7,501 nt of DNA from the NCBI GenBank assembly GCA_002726395.1, contig PBTA01000071.1, forward strand, positions 1 through 7,501, given 5' to 3'. Origin of the DNA: Methanobacteriota archaeon. GTDB lineage: Archaea > Thermoplasmatota > Poseidoniia > Poseidoniales > Poseidoniaceae. Made by a program: the position numbers and the translations under genes. Under the pieces are notes generated by a model. It saw nothing but the letters and a program-made list of their open reading frames with translations, had not been told where the DNA came from and did no database searches. Below are positions 6,242-7,501 of this stretch, piece after piece (the stretch's first letter is position 1; each line of letters opens with the position of its first letter).

Positions 6242-6664
6242 ATGCCTCGTGTTTCCGAAATAGACCGCGCAATTCTTGCCCAACTCCGCACAAACGGAAG
6301 AATGTCCTATGTCGAATTGGCGAAAGAAGTCGGTGCATCTGAGCGAACAGTACGGACACATGTTCGTAAAATGGAAGAAGATGGAACCATCCGAGGCTAT
6401 ACTGTCCGAGAAGGAGGAGTAGGACTTACTGCTCTTGTTCGAATCAAAGTTTCACCAGGTGCAGAAATCGGTTCGTTTGCTTCTGAAGTGACGGGATGGG
6501 ATGGGATCGAGATTATTTACGAAGTCTCAGGAAGCGCTGATTTGGTAGCCTTGGTTCACGTTGATGACACAATGGCTCTGCGAACATTACTCGATAAAAT
6601 GTGGCTTGCTGCCCCGAATGAAATCGCGTCAACAACCACCGAATTGGTGCTTGAACAGTATTGA
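6242..6664 (+). CDS. AsnC/Lrp-family transcriptional regulator
   Basis: The 140 residues show the standard two-part layout, slightly short of the usual 150-160. An N-terminal winged helix-turn-helix (about 4-55) has IDRAILAQLRTNGRMSYVEL followed by GASERTVRTHVRKMEEDGTI and the GYTV wing. A C-terminal RAM ligand-binding and oligomerisation domain (about 62-140) has VSGSADLVALVHVDD (95-109), corresponding to the G-x-x-D-L core of the family. These regulators bind DNA as dimers or octamers and often sense amino acids; the effector here is unknown. The ATG at 6242 begins three codons before the HTH and sits 22 nt after a TATA-like box. Position suggests autoregulation and perhaps control of the divergent enolase gene, which is inference. 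Its stop codon directly abuts the stop of the convergent zinc-ribbon gene. Confidence 0.93.
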   Translation: MPRVSEIDRAILAQLRTNGRMSYVELAKEVGASERTVRTHVRKMEEDGTIRGYTVREGGVGLTALVRIKVSPGAEIGSFASEVTGWDGIEIIYEVSGSADLVALVHVDDTMALRTLLDKMWLAAPNEIASTTTELVLEQY

Positions 6665-6680
6665 TTACTCTTCTTCTTTT
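6665..6680 (+). terminator. T-rich tract, possible terminator of the AsnC/Lrp gene
   Basis: Immediately after the TGA of the regulator the plus strand is pyrimidine-rich with short T runs (TTACTCTTCTTCTTTT). Archaeal RNA polymerase commonly terminates at T-rich non-template tracts without a hairpin. The same bases encode the C-terminal Lys-Glu-Glu-Glu-stop of the convergent zinc-ribbon gene. Function is inferred; no strong hairpin is seen. Confidence 0.35.
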
Positions 6681-6793
6681 GGTGGAGAAGGAATTTCTTC
6701 CTTGGTTGAATCGTCAACGATTCCGTAATCGATGCCGCAACTTCTGCAAACCATGTTTTCGTCCCAATCACATTGCCTGCGGCATCCAGTCAT
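6665..6793 (-). CDS. Small zinc-ribbon-like protein (42 aa)
   Basis: A short minus-strand gene runs from the ATG at 6793 to a TAA at 6667-6665. The 42-residue product starts MTGCRRQCDWDENMVCRSCG and has four cysteines in two knuckles (C4-x3-C8 and C16-x2-C19), the pattern of a one-zinc ribbon, followed by an acidic, Pro-containing tail ending in KEEEE-like charge. Such mini zinc ribbons are common in archaea and usually of unknown function; protein or RNA binding is typical of the fold. Its ATG follows the redoxin stop by 10 nt, and the redoxin's last bases form AAGGTGA, a good archaeal Shine-Dalgarno sequence, so the two are probably co-transcribed and translationally coupled. It is too short for default gene-size cut-offs and easily missed. 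The alternative that it is chance sequence is unlikely given the cysteine pattern, spacing and ribosome-binding site. Confidence 0.75.
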   Translation of the reverse strand: MTGCRRQCDWDENMVCRSCGIDYGIVDDSTKEEIPSPPKEEE

Positions 6794-6803
6794 AGGCCTA
6801 CAC

Positions 6804-6810
6804 TCACCTT
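6804..6810 (-). promoter_or_regulatory. Shine-Dalgarno site of the zinc-ribbon gene, overlapping the redoxin stop
   Basis: Minus-strand AAGGTGA contains the redoxin TGA stop as its last three bases and lies 10 nt before the zinc-ribbon ATG. It matches the archaeal anti-SD complement (GGTGA core), which supports the ATG at 6793 as the true start and suggests coupling. Confidence 0.55.
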
Positions 6811-7343
6811 TTCCACTTGACCGAACAACCGATAGATTCGGTAATACTCACTGATGGAGCGTTGCCTTCAAGCATCGCTTGAACCGCATCATCAAGTTCC
6901 TTGGTTTGAACAAGAGTAGGATCTCGAGGAGAGTCGTCCATACGGCCTCTGTAAATTAACTTCAGTTCACTATCAAAAAGGAAAAACTCCGGCGTTCTTT
7001 TCGCATCGTAAGCATGCGCAACATCTTGAGTTGCGTCGTGAAGATAAGGATATGACATGCTTTGAGCCCTGGTTTCCATGTGTTCAAATGAATCATTTGG
7101 GTATACCAGAGGGTCGTTGGAGTTGATGCCGATAAATCCTATTTCGAGATTTTCAGCTTTCATGGACATTGCTTCAAGACGTGAAATACTCGCAATCACA
7201 TAGGGGCAGTGGTTGCATTCAAAGACGACTATGAGTCCATTCTTACCACTCGCTTGCTCAAGAGTTATCATTTTTGTACCCTTGTTCGGGTTCGAATTTT
7301 GAAGTTCAAATGTCGGGGCGAGGTCTCCGATACTAAGGGCCAT
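6804..7343 (-). CDS. Thioredoxin-fold redoxin (AhpC/TSA-like, CxxC)
   Basis: The 179 residues match the widespread thioredoxin-like redoxin group with an N-terminal GDLAPTFEL motif (6-14), as in peroxiredoxins, and an active-site FECNHCPYV (41-49) with C43 and C46 as the redox pair. GINSND (72-77), the cis-proline in RTPEFFLFD (P118) and a C-terminal IGCSVKWK (171-178) are also conserved in this group. It should be a cytoplasmic thiol-disulphide oxidoreductase or peroxide-related enzyme, as there is no signal peptide; the substrate is unknown. The ATG at 7343 fits the family N-terminus. A weak TATA-like TTTTGAGTA lies about 20-28 nt upstream, so the mRNA may be leaderless. The zinc-ribbon gene follows 10 nt after the stop. 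It is divergent from whatever lies to the right. Confidence 0.9.
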   Translation of the reverse strand: MALSIGDLAPTFELQNSNPNKGTKMITLEQASGKNGLIVVFECNHCPYVIASISRLEAMSMKAENLEIGFIGINSNDPLVYPNDSFEHMETRAQSMSYPYLHDATQDVAHAYDAKRTPEFFLFDSELKLIYRGRMDDSPRDPTLVQTKELDDAVQAMLEGNAPSVSITESIGCSVKWKR

Positions 7344-7501
7344 GTGTGAATGAAAGAGCCGCTACTCAAAACCCTTCGCTTGTGTGAAGGATTCACCATT
7401 AGCGTTCGAATGCGTAAAAAAAGCAAAATCGGGAATGACATGGGCGAGAGTTCAAGTCAATGCGACCGATGGTCCAATTGAAGAGCATGGTTACTGAGCG
7501 A
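7344..7501. other. Right-edge stretch without a confidently callable gene
   Basis: These bases should hold the redoxin promoter and the start of the next locus. A plus-strand frame from ATG 7350 to TGA 7481 would give 43 residues (MKEPLLKTLRL start, basic middle), only 6 nt from the redoxin start. A second plus-strand frame opens at ATG 7460 and runs off the edge after 14 codons. A minus-strand frame from the edge ends near 7400 but has unconvincing composition. None has a clear promoter or recognisable motif. Confidence 0.3.

Noticed and set aside
6556..6771. Minus-strand 71-codon frame overlapping the AsnC/Lrp 3' end
   Set aside because: It is out of frame with the cysteine-patterned zinc-ribbon gene and is antisense to the conserved RAM domain; it shows no motif of its own.
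7404..7411. GTTCGAAT, resembling a tRNA T-loop
   Set aside because: The flanking bases do not form a five-pair T stem, and no acceptor or anticodon arm can be folded around it.

Overview
The window looks like a piece of a marine planktonic euryarchaeal genome, most likely Marine Group II (Candidatus Poseidoniales). No single marker proves this. The reasoning is that it combines an archaeal-type AsnC/Lrp regulator, a homologue of the eukaryotic/archaeal translation factor MCT-1 (Tma20, COG2016), TATA-like boxes about 26 nt upstream of start codons (leaderless mRNAs), two surface proteins ending in a PGF-CTERM sorting signal, and a fasciclin/blue-copper chimera. Genes are packed tightly and both strands are used. 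No rRNA, tRNA, CRISPR array, transposon or phage gene was found.

Layout from left to right. (1) A fumarylacetoacetate hydrolase (FAH) family gene runs leftwards off the edge (1-518, minus). (2) Divergent from it is an MCT-1-like PUA protein (596-1105, plus). (3) A small secreted, PGF-CTERM-anchored protein of unknown function follows (1156-1731, plus). Its last 17 bases overlap the 3' end of (4), an unrecognised hypothetical gene (minus, stop at 1715). (5) Upstream of that on the minus strand is the centrepiece: an 844-residue exported protein (2229-4763) with the order signal peptide, FAS1, cupredoxin, FAS1, FAS1, FAS1, cupredoxin, PGF-CTERM. Its last three FAS1 domains are 411-bp tandem repeats. 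(6) Enolase (4814-6064, minus). (7) A divergent AsnC/Lrp regulator (6242-6664, plus). (8) A 42-residue zinc-ribbon protein (6665-6793, minus) whose stop codon abuts the regulator's stop. (9) A thioredoxin-fold redoxin (6804-7343, minus), directly upstream of the zinc-ribbon gene and probably co-transcribed with it. The last ~160 bases hold no gene that can be called with confidence.

Functionally this is mostly housekeeping (glycolysis, translation, redox) around two cell-surface genes. The strongest candidate for something unusual is the FAS1/blue-copper protein. Both cupredoxin modules retain a full His-Cys-His-Met type-1 copper ligand set, joined by adhesion-type FAS1 modules and anchored to the envelope. 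Its FAS1 modules alternate between two subtypes, which points to duplication of a two-domain unit plus later sequence exchange. Other points of interest are the compact redoxin/zinc-ribbon/regulator arrangement, where the zinc-ribbon gene's acidic tail is also a T-rich tract just past the regulator's stop, and the shared AT-rich control region between enolase and the regulator.
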